DNA of 64,000 nt, taken from assembly GCF_900109955.1 (NCBI RefSeq), contig NZ_FOJB01000001.1, positions 2,542,001 to 2,606,000 of the forward strand, given 5' to 3'. Position 1 is the stretch's first letter, and every line of letters starts with the position of its first letter. Position numbers and translations under genes: made by a program. Origin of the DNA: Aliiroseovarius sediminilitoris. Lineage in GTDB: Bacteria; Pseudomonadota; Alphaproteobacteria; Rhodobacterales; Rhodobacteraceae. Under the pieces are notes generated by a model. That model was not told the DNA's origin. It did no database searches and was given only the letters and a program-made list of their open reading frames with translations. Below are positions 52,571-62,135 of this stretch, in pieces.

Positions 52571-55336
52571 TCAGTTCACGGACAGAGGGCGCCTGCCGAT
52601 CGAACTTTGGCCCTGACCGGACAGATAGTGCAGCATGTAATCCCCCGGCTCGTTCGGCAGTTGCAAGGCTGCCGGGTTGCCGCTGGCGGTCGCGACCGAG
52701 GCTTCGACCGTATCGGACCCGATCTTCTTGATCGCGATCAGATCACCTTCATCGTCCGGCCCAACCCAGAACACGTCAATTTGCCCACCCGCCGCGGCGC
52801 TTTCGGCAGCCTCAAGAACGGCTTCCTCTACAACCGTCTCGCTTGCCTCGACAACTTTCAACATGCGGCGCGCAAGCACCTTTTTCGGATTTCCATGGGC
52901 AATATAACGGATCAGATAGGTGCCTGTTTCTACTGGGACTTTCAACCGAACCGGGTTGCCGCGCTGGGCATACTGATAATTCAGATGCTCGCCCGGCTCT
53001 GACCCGATGGCGGCAACTGAAACAAAATCGTTCTTATTGGCCGGCCCGACGAAGGAAACGTCAATCTCGGTTCCCGAGACCGCCGTTTCAGGGGCATCAA
53101 GAGCGGCGGTGGCCGCGACGATGCCGATGTCGCGCGTCGCCAGAATTCGCTGCGGGCTGCCATTGGCGATATAGCGCAACTGATAAGTTCCGGGTTCAAG
53201 CGGCAGCGTGATCTTCGATGGGTTGCCCCGGCTGGTATAGGCATAGGACGTGTATTTGTTGACCGGTTGGTCTGGTGCCGCCACCGCGACATAGTCGTTC
53301 TTGTTGTCCGGCCCCTGCCAAATGACATCGATAGAGGCCCCGGCTTCAGCGGTGTCAACGGCTTCGAGCGCGACCTGAGCCGCAACGATGGAAATCTCGC
53401 GCGCGGCAAGGACCTTCGCCGGATTACCATGTGCGATGTAACGCAACTGGTAGGTGCCCGGATCAAGCGGCATCTTGATCGCGGCTGGATTGCCCCGTTG
53501 CGTATAGACATAAGCCACGTATTTGTTCGGTGGCTGGTCGGCAGATGCAACCGAGATGTAATCGTTCTTGTTGTCTGGTCCATCCCACGTGACTTCAACA
53601 TCCGACCCGGCGACAGCGTCCGACTGCGCCTCTATCGTGACCTGCGCCGCGACGACCGTGACTGGTCGGGTCGCGATGATCTTGGCGGGTTTTCCATGGG
53701 CGATGTAACGCAGCTCGTAGGTGCCTGGATCAAGTGGCATCGTCACCGACACCGGATTTCCGCGGTTCGCATAGGCATAGTTGACGTATTTGTTGGGCTC
53801 CTGATCGGACGCGGCGACCGAGATATAGTCGTTCTTGTTGTCCGGCCCCTCCCACTCGACATCAACAGCGGCCCCGGCAACCACTTGGTCAGGGGCAGTC
53901 AATGATGCGCTGACGGGCAGAACCGTGATGGGACGACGGGCCAGCACCCGCAGGGGATTGCCCTGAGCGACATAGCGAAGCTCGTAGGCTCCCGGTTCGA
54001 TGGGGCTTGTGACTTCGGCGGGATTGCCGCGATTGGTATAGGCGTAGTTCTCGTATGTCCTGTCTTCCGCATCAGGCGCGGTGATCGCGATATAGTCGTT
54101 TTCATATCCCGGCCCATCCCAAGCGACTTCCAGAACCGCCCCGGCCCCAATTTCATCAGCGGCGTCCAATGTGACAGTCAGATCGGTGACAACAATGGAA
54201 CGGGCTGCCGTGACGTCCTGCTTACCGCTGCCGCTTCGGATGTAACGCAGCTCATAGGTCCCGGGCGTCAATGGCATCGTCAGGGGCAAAGGATTGCCCT
54301 TCGAGATATAGGTATAATTGCGGTATGTGCCGGGCTTCGCTTCGGGTGGGACAATCGTCACATAGTCATTGTCGCCGATCTCGGCATCCCAAGTGACCTC
54401 GATCGTCGATCCGATGGGGGCAGTGTCAACTGCATCCAGTGACGCCCGATAAGCGATTTCAGGCAATGCAATTGTAACCGTCTTGGCTTGTTCGGCCACT
54501 TTGAATACCGTCTCGGCAGTCAACTCATCCTCAAGCCGCAGAACTGAAACGGTATATTCACCCGGCAGCAGTTCAAGCCGGGTGGCACCGGTGGGTGTCG
54601 TCTGCTCACCCGTGCCATCAGGTGCAAAGGACCACACCAGCCCATCATCAATCTCGGGGCCACCTTTTCCCAAGGTCGCACGGAACGAAATGGTAACTGG
54701 TTCAGGCTCCGGCTCGGGGGCTGACGCGATTTCGACCAATGCCGCCCCAAGCTCGCCCGCATTGGCAGCCGACCGGAATGTACCACCGGTCTCCTCCGCC
54801 AGACATTGCATCTGCGCCATGGCCTCGGGGTCGTTGATATCAAACCCGATCACGTGGGCGGTGAAATCAACGCCCGCCTCCTCAAGCGCGCGGGCGGCGG
54901 CGCAGGGGTCCGGGTTACAGGTTTCGATCCCGTCCGACACAAGGATCACAGTCGCCTTTTCTTCTGTGTAACGAAGAGATTGCGCGGCAGCGATCACAGC
55001 GTCGGTCATCGGGGTCTTACCCTTGGGCTTTACTGCGTTCACCGCAGTTGAGATTGCAGTTTGGGTGCCAACCCCCGGTGCCACCAGTGTTTCAATGTCA
55101 GTGCAATCGCCCTTGCGGCGATGTCCATACACTGTCAGGCCAAGGGCCTGATCCGTCGGAAGTGTCTGCAACAAGTCATCAAGCACATCCTGTGCGATGG
55201 TGATCTTGGCCGTTCCGTCAATTTGTCCCCACATCGAACCAGAGGCATCCAGAACAAGCACCGTGGATGCACGATCCTGCGCTCTGGCTGGATTTGAAAG
55301 TGCAACAAGCAGAATTAAAGCAGCAAGATAACGCAT
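52571..55336 (-). CDS. Secreted VWA-domain protein with seven tandem C-terminal repeats
   Basis: A 921-residue protein. A signal peptide (residues 1-19) ends in NPARA; a von Willebrand factor A domain follows (about 22-215) with a MIDAS motif VLDASGSMWG and a TPMTDAV Thr; then an Ig-like stretch (215-295) and seven repeats of about 88 residues to the C-terminus. Each repeat has the pattern idVxWxGP-xxKNDYIxV...YxYxxRGNP...P-xPGxYeLRYIaxGxP. The seventh is the most divergent. Probably periplasmic or surface; function unknown. ATG 55336 is followed by a classic signal. Confidence 0.85.
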   Translation of the reverse strand: MRYLAALILLVALSNPARAQDRASTVLVLDASGSMWGQIDGTAKITIAQDVLDDLLQTLPTDQALGLTVYGHRRKGDCTDIETLVAPGVGTQTAISTAVNAVKPKGKTPMTDAVIAAAQSLRYTEEKATVILVSDGIETCNPDPCAAARALEEAGVDFTAHVIGFDINDPEAMAQMQCLAEETGGTFRSAANAGELGAALVEIASAPEPEPEPVTISFRATLGKGGPEIDDGLVWSFAPDGTGEQTTPTGATRLELLPGEYTVSVLRLEDELTAETVFKVAEQAKTVTIALPEIAYRASLDAVDTAPIGSTIEVTWDAEIGDNDYVTIVPPEAKPGTYRNYTYISKGNPLPLTMPLTPGTYELRYIRSGSGKQDVTAARSIVVTDLTVTLDAADEIGAGAVLEVAWDGPGYENDYIAITAPDAEDRTYENYAYTNRGNPAEVTSPIEPGAYELRYVAQGNPLRVLARRPITVLPVSASLTAPDQVVAGAAVDVEWEGPDNKNDYISVAASDQEPNKYVNYAYANRGNPVSVTMPLDPGTYELRYIAHGKPAKIIATRPVTVVAAQVTIEAQSDAVAGSDVEVTWDGPDNKNDYISVASADQPPNKYVAYVYTQRGNPAAIKMPLDPGTYQLRYIAHGNPAKVLAAREISIVAAQVALEAVDTAEAGASIDVIWQGPDNKNDYVAVAAPDQPVNKYTSYAYTSRGNPSKITLPLEPGTYQLRYIANGSPQRILATRDIGIVAATAALDAPETAVSGTEIDVSFVGPANKNDFVSVAAIGSEPGEHLNYQYAQRGNPVRLKVPVETGTYLIRYIAHGNPKKVLARRMLKVVEASETVVEEAVLEAAESAAAGGQIDVFWVGPDDEGDLIAIKKIGSDTVEASVATASGNPAALQLPNEPGDYMLHYLSGQGQSSIGRRPLSVN

Positions 55337-55751
55337 GGCGGCCCCCCGATCAGCTATCTGACAGGATGCAGATTTTACGGAAAATTTCCAGTCTGGACCG
55401 AAATTGAAGATCAAATATCTCGAAATGACTATCCGGTTGGCCGTGCTTGGGAATACAAAAGAATTATCGAAAAGGGTGGGCGGGTCGCCCGATGTTCCGT
55501 TACGTTCAGTCCATCAAGCCGGTTTTCCGGGGCTTGCCAGTTCATCCATTTTTTAACCCTCCATAACGCCGTTTCAGGGATCGTCTGGGGGAAGGAAGTA
55601 TTGTAATCCTGTGGGTCGGAAAGGGAGGCAAGCATGGGGTCAAGAAAAGCCGTTTGGATGGATATGCGGTCAGGGGATGCTCGGTCGGCGCCTGAGGTCG
55701 AAAGCAGAATATCCTCTCGGGCAAGGTCTGTTCCTGTTCGGAGACCAAGCA
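55337..55751. other. Divergent promoter region between the VWA gene and the acyl-CoA ligase
   Basis: About 415 bp with no supportable gene. It holds an imperfect stem with CAAGCC/GGCTTG arms near 55520 and a small GGGCG-GGT-CGCCC hairpin near 55480. The region presumably carries promoters for both genes. Confidence 0.4.
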
Positions 55752-57290
55752 ATGAATTTCGCTGAATGGCTGTTACGCACCGCAGCACGGACACCTGACG
55801 CGCCAGCACTGATGAAGGGCGACAAGGTCGTTGCCAGTTATGCAGACTTCGCGCGGTCCGCCGCAGCAATCGGCGTTGCGTTGCAGCAGAGTGGTATCGA
55901 AAAGGGCGATCGTGTCGCACTTTTCATGACCAATCGCACCGAGTATCTGGAAACCCTTTACGGCATCTGGTTCGCCGGTGCGGTCGCCGTTCCGATCAAC
56001 GCAAAGCTGCATCCGAAAGAGGCAGCATGGATCATGGCCGATTCAGGTTCGCGATCTGCGTTCGTCTCGGATGATGTTGCCGGTGAAATTAAAGCCGAAA
56101 CGGTCACTGGCCTGACCGCCCGGATCTCGGTCGATGCCCCCGAATTCGACACAATGCGCGCCACGGCCCCGATGGCGGAACCGGTCGAGATGTCATCTGA
56201 TGACCTTGCGTGGCTGTTTTACACATCCGGCACAACGGGCAAGCCCAAGGGTGTGATGATGTCCTGCGGGAACCTCATGGCCATGACGTTGAGCTATTTC
56301 GTCGATGTCGACACGGTCGAACCACAGGATGCCATCCTTTACGCTGCACCGATGTCACATGGCGCAGGCCTTTACAACTTCATGCACGTACTTCGGGGTG
56401 CGCGCCATGTGGTGCCGGACAGCGGCGGCTTCGATGCTGCCGAAATCCTTGACCTTGCGCCGCAGCTCAAAAATGTCTCGATGTTTGCGGCACCGACAAT
56501 GGTACGGCGACTGGTTGATGCGGCAAAAAGCAGGGGTCGGTCTGGCGAGGGAATAAAGACAATCGTATATGCAGGCGGTCCGATGTATTTGGCAGACATC
56601 ATCGAAGCGGTCGATGTCATCGGCCCGAAATTCGTTCAGATTTACGGTCAAGGTGAATGCCCAATGGCGATCACCGCCCTGACACGCACCGACGTTGCCG
56701 ACCGCACCCACGACCGTTGGCGAGCGCGGCTTGCCTCGGTCGGGATGGCACAAAGCGTGGTCCGGGTTCGGATTGTCGATCGCAACGGGCGCGAACTGCC
56801 GCGTGGTGAAACCGGTGAAATAGTCGTGAAGGGCACGACCGTGATGCTTGGGTATTGGCAAAACACCGAGGCCACAGCAAACACAATTCGTGACGGCTGG
56901 CTGTGGACTGGCGATATGGGCCAGATGGACGACGACGGGTATGTCACCCTTCAGGACCGGTCCAAGGACATGATCGTTTCGGGCGGATCAAACATCTATC
57001 CACGCGAGGTCGAGGAAGTGTTGTTGACCCACCCAAACGTGCGCGAGGTTGCAGTCGTTGGTCGCCCGGATGCCGAGTGGGGCGAGGTCGTCGTGGCATT
57101 TGTTGCGCCCCACCCGAATGCAGCGGTTGACCCACAGGAACTGGATGCGCTTTGCCTTTCCCAGATCGCACGGTTCAAGCGACCCAAGGACTATGTGCTG
57201 GTCGCAAACCTTCCCAAGAACAACTATGGCAAAGTCTTGAAGACCGAGTTGCGCAAGCGCCTCGAAATACAAGGGTGTGAAGATGAATGA
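55752..57290 (+). CDS. Class I adenylate-forming acyl-CoA ligase
   Basis: A 512-residue AMP-binding enzyme that activates a carboxylic acid to its CoA thioester. Motifs: LFYTSGTTGKPKGVMMS (P-loop), YGQGECP (A5), WLWTGDMGQMDDDGYVTLQDRSKDMI (A7/A8, split), GGSNIYPREVEEVL, and NYGKVLKTELR with the A10 Lys. Substrate unknown; aromatic or medium-chain acids are possible. ATG 55752. The following gene, coupled by an overlap, is a broken SDR dehydrogenase, suggesting a once-longer acid degradation operon. Confidence 0.9.
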   Translation: MNFAEWLLRTAARTPDAPALMKGDKVVASYADFARSAAAIGVALQQSGIEKGDRVALFMTNRTEYLETLYGIWFAGAVAVPINAKLHPKEAAWIMADSGSRSAFVSDDVAGEIKAETVTGLTARISVDAPEFDTMRATAPMAEPVEMSSDDLAWLFYTSGTTGKPKGVMMSCGNLMAMTLSYFVDVDTVEPQDAILYAAPMSHGAGLYNFMHVLRGARHVVPDSGGFDAAEILDLAPQLKNVSMFAAPTMVRRLVDAAKSRGRSGEGIKTIVYAGGPMYLADIIEAVDVIGPKFVQIYGQGECPMAITALTRTDVADRTHDRWRARLASVGMAQSVVRVRIVDRNGRELPRGETGEIVVKGTTVMLGYWQNTEATANTIRDGWLWTGDMGQMDDDGYVTLQDRSKDMIVSGGSNIYPREVEEVLLTHPNVREVAVVGRPDAEWGEVVVAFVAPHPNAAVDPQELDALCLSQIARFKRPKDYVLVANLPKNNYGKVLKTELRKRLEIQGCEDE

Positions 57291-57408
57291 CCTTGCGGGC
57301 AAGTCGTCATTGCTGACCGGGTCGATACAAGGGATCAGATTGGCGATCGCAATGCGCTGGCGGGATCAAGCCCTCTGGACCTGTCACGGAACTGTCCCGC
57401 TCCTTTGA
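57283..57408 (+). pseudogene. Truncated short-chain dehydrogenase (5' fragment)
   Basis: Starts at ATG 57283 overlapping the ligase stop. MNDLAGKS, LLTGS and QGI-LAIA match an SDR nucleotide-binding start, but the third glycine of TGxxxGxG is Arg here. Homology stops after about 23 residues, and the frame closes at 57408 just before IS3-type sequence. The rest of the gene is gone. Confidence 0.7.
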
Positions 57409-57439
57409 CTTGGTATTTTACCACAAGGGAGAGACATTG

Positions 57440-57764
57440 ATGGCACCGAAACCAAGCCCGGAATTCCGCGCCGAATCAGAGCGCGTAGCGTTGACGAGCG
57501 GGCTGCCGCGTAAACAAGTGGCAACTGATATTGGGATCAGCTTCTCGACACAGAGCCGCCGGATCCAGCAGGATCGGCGCAATCCTGAGAAGCCAACCGC
57601 CCAGTCCGATCTCGAACGCGAGGCCGCGGGGCTGCGGGACGAGAACCGTATGCTCCTGAAGGACATGGATGTTTTATAACGGCCACGGTGTTCTTTGCGG
57701 AGAGAAGCAAATGAGATTTGCCTTCGTTGAAGACCACCGACGCGTCATCCCGGTGAACCGCTTG
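57440..57764 (+). mobile_element. IS3-family element fragment (orfA plus the first codons of orfB)
   Basis: ATG 57440 with AAGGGAG upstream begins an IS3-type orfA (PEFRAESERVALTSG, RKQVATDIGIS, QSDLEREAAGLRDENR), ending at 57679. One missing base near 57676 cuts off the usual KTATVFFAERSK end, which continues in another frame to a TGA overlapping ATG 57711. That ATG starts an orfB-like MRFAFVEDHRRVIPVNRL, which stops matching at about 57764. The DDE catalytic region is absent, so the element is dead. Confidence 0.75.
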
Positions 57765-57853
57765 TGCGCCTGCTGGGACTTGTCACCCAGGCCACGAATG
57801 CGCATATCCTCATTCATCCGCTCACGCAGCGATGTTGTTCTCTCCTCTGTCAT
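57765..57853 (-). pseudogene. Tyrosine recombinase/integrase 5' fragment
   Basis: From ATG 57853 with GGAGG 5 nt upstream: TTSLRERMNEDMRIRGLGDKSQQAH matches the N-terminal SAM-like domain of site-specific tyrosine integrases (R-M-x-x-D-M-x-x-R-x-L..TQ-x-AY). The match ends exactly where the antiparallel IS3 orfB fragment begins, so this is a recombination junction between two mobile genes. Confidence 0.6.
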
Positions 57854-58544
57854 CGGAACCTCCACTGTCGACTGGGAAAGTCCCATCGTCAGACAAGGTC
57901 GCAAGATCGCAAGATCGCAAAATACGCAGACCGATCAGCAGGAAATCAACACCTGCCACAAGCGCCATTGCCGCGCGAGCGGTTTCGTCCGAGCGCCGCT
58001 TCTGAGACATTGACCGTTTCACCCGGCAACAGCCGCTTTTCTAGATTGCTGACATTCGCAAGAGTAACGCTGGACGGCGGCTGCGCGGGACAATGCAGCC
58101 TTATGAGATTGCGGTGGATGCGGTCGCATAGGGTCTAAATCTTCTTTTGCGCACGCAGTAACAGATTTTCGGCAGCGCGGCATATCTCATCGATCCGGTC
58201 ATTCAAAACCGCGCTGCGGAGCGGATTTCAGACCGACTGTTCGCTATAGTTTGGTCGAAGCAGCGAATGCGGACCTATCAGAACATTGCCGTTTCAACAA
58301 ACGCCCGATCAGACGGGCCTAGCGTTGTTGTATGATATGATTTCACAGCCTCGCGCCGCAGCGAACGGTTTTGGTTTGGTCGCGTAAGCACCTTTGTGCC
58401 ATGTGACGAGCAGCACTGCGCAGCCCATGATGTCGTGATCTCTTTTGCAATCCGTCATCGATGCGACCGTAGCCCGGATTATCCGCGCGCCCTGTTTCGA
58501 GACGTTGGTACAAATGTCGACGGTTTGTATAGAAGTGTGCGCTG
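57854..58544. other. Degenerate spacer without a supportable gene
   Basis: About 690 bp between mobile-element scraps and the cysG remnant. Short frames on both strands carry no recognisable motif. A short direct repeat (TCGCAAGA repeated, ending TCGCAAAA) is at about 57897-57917. It looks like scar DNA from several rearrangements. Confidence 0.5.
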
Positions 58545-59268
58545 TTCGATCAGTGAACATGCCAGTCGCCCAGCTTGGCCCACGGACATACGAAGGGTGG
58601 TTTTCGTGCCGGGGCCGGACAAGCGTTTGCCGACGCGCGATGGATACTCAGCATTGCCGGTGCTGACTCCCACGACATGCGTTTCTGCGAACTCGTGCTC
58701 GGTCAGACTAGGGATCAGGATGTGCCCTGCGGCGCAGGCAGCGGTCACAACGGGCGCTATGATGACTGGATCTCCGACGGCTTGGGTCGAACAGATTTGT
58801 TCAGATGCGCGGCCGAAAAATCCCGGTTCTCCGGATTTCAGCCGGAGCATGCGGCGACTGTGGCACACCCCGGCCACGATCATCGCGTCGATGCGATCCT
58901 GTGGCCATGAATGTACCGATATGCTTGCCGACGAAAAGTCGTTCGGCATCGCGGCGAGCACGTTCCAGAACTTCTTCATCAACCAGCTGATCGTAGAAGA
59001 TCACGTTGGCCTCCTGCAAGCGCTCGATTGCGCGCAACGTCAACAGGTCGCGCGCGCCCGGACCTGCGCCAACAAACAAGCTCTGCCCGGTCTTTGCGCC
59101 GACCGGTCCCTCCGCGGCACACGGCGGCTGACGCTGGGCTGGAACCGGCGCGGTCCCATTGCTGCCGATGTCCACCACGACCGGATCCCGGTCTACGATT
59201 GCAGGCGTCGTGATGTCACGCCAATCGGGCTGATCAGCCACGTAGACCGGGCAACGCAGCGCCTTGGC
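58545..59268 (-). pseudogene. cysG: Siroheme synthase pseudogene with internal deletion and frameshift
   Basis: Read leftward: ITTPAIVDRDPVVVDIGSNGTAPV matches the precorrin-2 dehydrogenase domain of CysG; the text then jumps to QSLFVGAGPGARDLLTLRAIERL of the uroporphyrinogen methyltransferase domain, so roughly 100 residues between are deleted. At about 58913 the frame shifts and continues as HSWPQDRID, LRLKSGEPGFFGRA and VGQAGRLACSLI, then the match ends, losing the C-terminus. The gene is the natural siroheme supplier for the nirB/nasA operon beside it. Confidence 0.8.
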
Positions 59269-59508
59269 CAGTGCCGACGAGCGCCATGGCAGCGCCGGCA
59301 GGTGGGCTTGCCCCGCACGCGCGAAACCGGCGATTTCTTCAGCGGTTTCACCCTTCATAGGCAACAGCATCAACAGTGCGCCCACGGCCTCGGGCGCTGC
59401 ATCCCCACGCAGCATCTATGACATGGCATCGAACGCTTCATCTTGCTTGAGAGACCGCGACAGCCCTCGCCCCCGCTCCAGAGTGCAGACATGACCTGAA
59501 AAACTCAT
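59269..59508 (-). pseudogene. Glycosyltransferase (TrpD2/YbiB-like) 5' fragment fused to the cysG remnant
   Basis: ATG 59508 overlaps the nasA stop (ATGA). MSFSGHVCTLERG, then an in-frame TAG at 59416-59418, then MLRGDAAPEAVGALLMLL and KGETAEEIAGFARA match the anthranilate-phosphoribosyltransferase-like protein often found in nas operons. The match ends at PALPWRSSAL and passes in frame into cysG sequence, indicating a deletion fusion. Confidence 0.75.
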
Positions 59509-62135
59509 TCTGCGGCCTCCTTCGCGCGAAGTTTGTGCAGCACCTCGGCAATCTCAGGCTTGCAAGATCCGCAGTTTGTCCCAGCCCCGAGCGCTTCACC
59601 AATGCTTTCGACAGATAACAGTCCCTTGGTTTCGACGGCGCTGACAATGGTATTGATCCCGATCCCGAAGCAGGAACACAGCACAGGTCCCGGATTGGGT
59701 GCATCTGCCGGGGGGCGACCAGACAGGATATCTGCCGAGGCAGAACCGGGCAGAGTTGCCAGATAATCGCGCATGACAGCCACGGGGGTCGGTGAAACGA
59801 ACAGTGCGCCGATCAGTGCACCATCTTGATGCAAGGCAATGCGTGCCCTGCCGCGTTTCGCATCGATGATTGAGGTCAGGTGCGCATCGGGCGCATTGAA
59901 CATTCGCCGGGTCTCGGCATCCCAATCTGGCACTGGCGCGCTGCCGGCGAGCTCTGCCCTGACGCCGCACGATGTTCTGGCCACGGCCCAATAGTCAGTG
60001 TCCAGTTTCATGTCGTCGCGAGAGATGGCAAAGCCGTACCACGCGGCCTTGAACCGACTGACCGCCGCCACGCCAGCCTTGCTTTCAGGCTGACCCGACA
60101 CTGGATCGAAAGCGGCTGCGACAACTGCACCGATCCGGGCCGCGGGGGCGGTTTCGCCAGTCCAGTGCATTGGTGCAAAGACCTGTCCGAGCGGCACCGC
60201 ATCGGTGATGCGCGCGCGCAGGATCGCCGTTCCCGTAGGGCTGGAAATCTGCACGAGATCGGCAGGTTTAATATCCAGACTGCGCGCATCCTCTGGATGG
60301 ATATCGACGAAAGGTTCGGCAAGGTGGGCCGAAAGGCGCGCGCTAAGACCGGTGCGTGTCATCGTGTGCCACTGATCGCGCACGCGTCCAGTGTTGAGCC
60401 GGAAGGGAAAGCGCGGTGTCGTCTTTGCGGCTGGCGGCTTCCAAGACACGGGCAGCATCCGCGCTTTGCCATTGGGATGAAAGAACTGCCCGTTCGCAAA
60501 GAACCGCCCGCCCTTGCGTGTTGCACTTATCGGCCAACGCTGCGGGGTCAGATTGGCATATTCGGTATCGGTCAGGTCGGACAGCGCAGAGATATCGAAG
60601 TCGCGGCCAAATTGTCCGGCAATGCCTGACAGAGCGGCATATTCCCTGAAGATTTCGACCTCGCTGCCATAGTCGAAAGCTTTGGCGAACCCCATCCGTC
60701 GTCCGACTTCGGCAAGGATATCCCAGTCGGGGCGCGCTTGACCGGGTGCCGGTAGGACGCTTCGCTGGCGGCTGATGGTGCGATCAGAATTTGTGACCGT
60801 GCCGTCTTTTTCGGCCCAGGCGGAGGCGGGCAATAGAACATCGGCAAGGCGTGCGGTGTCCGTCTGGTCGGTGATGTCACTGACCACAGTAAAGGGGCAT
60901 GCCGCAATGGCATCGCGCACGGCGTCCGCCTCGGGCATGGACACGGCGGGGTTGGTGTGGATGATCCACAACGCCTTGATCCGTCCGTCGCCGACGCCAC
61001 GGAACATATCGACCGCCTTCAGGCCGGGTTTATCGGGAACCGTCTTGGCCCCCCAGAACCCGCGCACGGCGGCGCGATGATCGGCGTTTTCCAGATCGAG
61101 GTGACAGGCAAGCATGTTGGCCAACCCGCCAACTTCACGCCCGCCCATCGCATTTGGCTGACCGGTGACGGAAAATGGTCCGCAACCCGGCTTGCCGATG
61201 CGACCGGTCGCAAGATGGCAATTCAGGATGGCATTGACCTTGTCCGAACCGGATGTGGACTGGTTCACGCCCTGCGAATAGATCGTCACAACCTTGTCGG
61301 TGCTCATCCACAGGCTACAGAAAGCCTGAATCTCGGCTTCAGACAGGCCGGTCGGTTTAGAGCTGTCATTCCATGCTGCCTTAAGTGCGGCGTCGAACCC
61401 GTCGGTGCGCGCGATATACGCCACGTCCAACGCGCCGCCGTCATAGAGAGCAACAAGCAAACGATTGAACAGGGCGACGTCCGAGCCGGGTTGCAGGGCC
61501 AGATGCATATCTGCCCCGTCGCAACTGGCGGTGCGGCGTGGGTCGATCACGACGACCTTCGTGCCGCGTTTTTTGCGCGCGGCCAGCAGCCGTTGATACA
61601 AAACCGGATGGCACCATGCGAGGTTCGATCCGACAAGCACCACCAGATCGGCCTCGTCGATATCCTCGTAGGTGCCGGGCACCGTGTCGGTGCCAAAAGC
61701 CCGCTTGTGACCTGCCACCGAAGACGCCATGCACAGGCGCGAGTTTGTGTCGATATTGGCCGAGCCGACAAAACCTTTCATCAGCTTGTTGGCGACATAG
61801 TAGTCTTCGGTCAGCAGTTGGCCGGAGACATAGAAGGCTGTGCTGTCAGGCCCGTGTTCGGCGATGGTTTGCGAAAATCGATCTGCTACCAGCTGCAACG
61901 CTGTATCCCAGCTTGTGTCACGTCCGTCCACGCGGGGGGCAAAAAGCCGCTGTTCCAGCCCGACGGTTTCGCCCAACGCGGTGCCTTTCGAGCACAGACG
62001 CCCGTAGTTTGCCGGATGGTCCGGATCGCCTCGCACGTTCAACCCGCCTTGACCATCGGGTTGTAAAAGCACACCGCAGCCAACCCCGCAATAAGGACAG
62101 GTGGAGCGGGTAACCGGCAGGCCGGAGCCGTCCAT
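59505..62135 (-). CDS. nasA: Assimilatory nitrate reductase catalytic subunit
   Basis: An 876-residue cytoplasmic molybdoenzyme. The N-terminal 4Fe-4S motif CPYCGVGCGV...C, molybdopterin-domain stretches (FYVSGQLLTEDYY, NSRLCMASSVAGHKRAFG, HPVLYQR) and the molydopterin-dinucleotide-binding C-domain (RVRDQWHTMTRTG, HPEDA) are present. A BFD-like [2Fe-2S] domain ends the protein (CSCFGIGINTIV...CGSCKPEI). The frame is intact. ATG 62135 shares a base with the nirD stop; GTG 62138 is an alternative. Reduces nitrate to nitrite for assimilation. Confidence 0.93.
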   Translation of the reverse strand: MDGSGLPVTRSTCPYCGVGCGVLLQPDGQGGLNVRGDPDHPANYGRLCSKGTALGETVGLEQRLFAPRVDGRDTSWDTALQLVADRFSQTIAEHGPDSTAFYVSGQLLTEDYYVANKLMKGFVGSANIDTNSRLCMASSVAGHKRAFGTDTVPGTYEDIDEADLVVLVGSNLAWCHPVLYQRLLAARKKRGTKVVVIDPRRTASCDGADMHLALQPGSDVALFNRLLVALYDGGALDVAYIARTDGFDAALKAAWNDSSKPTGLSEAEIQAFCSLWMSTDKVVTIYSQGVNQSTSGSDKVNAILNCHLATGRIGKPGCGPFSVTGQPNAMGGREVGGLANMLACHLDLENADHRAAVRGFWGAKTVPDKPGLKAVDMFRGVGDGRIKALWIIHTNPAVSMPEADAVRDAIAACPFTVVSDITDQTDTARLADVLLPASAWAEKDGTVTNSDRTISRQRSVLPAPGQARPDWDILAEVGRRMGFAKAFDYGSEVEIFREYAALSGIAGQFGRDFDISALSDLTDTEYANLTPQRWPISATRKGGRFFANGQFFHPNGKARMLPVSWKPPAAKTTPRFPFRLNTGRVRDQWHTMTRTGLSARLSAHLAEPFVDIHPEDARSLDIKPADLVQISSPTGTAILRARITDAVPLGQVFAPMHWTGETAPAARIGAVVAAAFDPVSGQPESKAGVAAVSRFKAAWYGFAISRDDMKLDTDYWAVARTSCGVRAELAGSAPVPDWDAETRRMFNAPDAHLTSIIDAKRGRARIALHQDGALIGALFVSPTPVAVMRDYLATLPGSASADILSGRPPADAPNPGPVLCSCFGIGINTIVSAVETKGLLSVESIGEALGAGTNCGSCKPEIAEVLHKLRAKEAAE

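Noticed and set aside
57410-57439. A left inverted repeat of the IS3 element
   Set aside because: The sequence TGTCACGGAACTGTCCCGC just before it looks IS-end-like, but no matching right end was found, so I do not assign termini.
57822-58022. A 66-codon minus-strand frame with a hydrophobic stretch beside the integrase stub
   Set aside because: It overlaps the integrase fragment in another frame and sits in scar DNA; no support beyond being open.
58396-59421. A 341-codon plus-strand frame
   Set aside because: It is antisense to the cysG/glycosyltransferase relics, which give recognisable protein matches. Its own translation has no motif.
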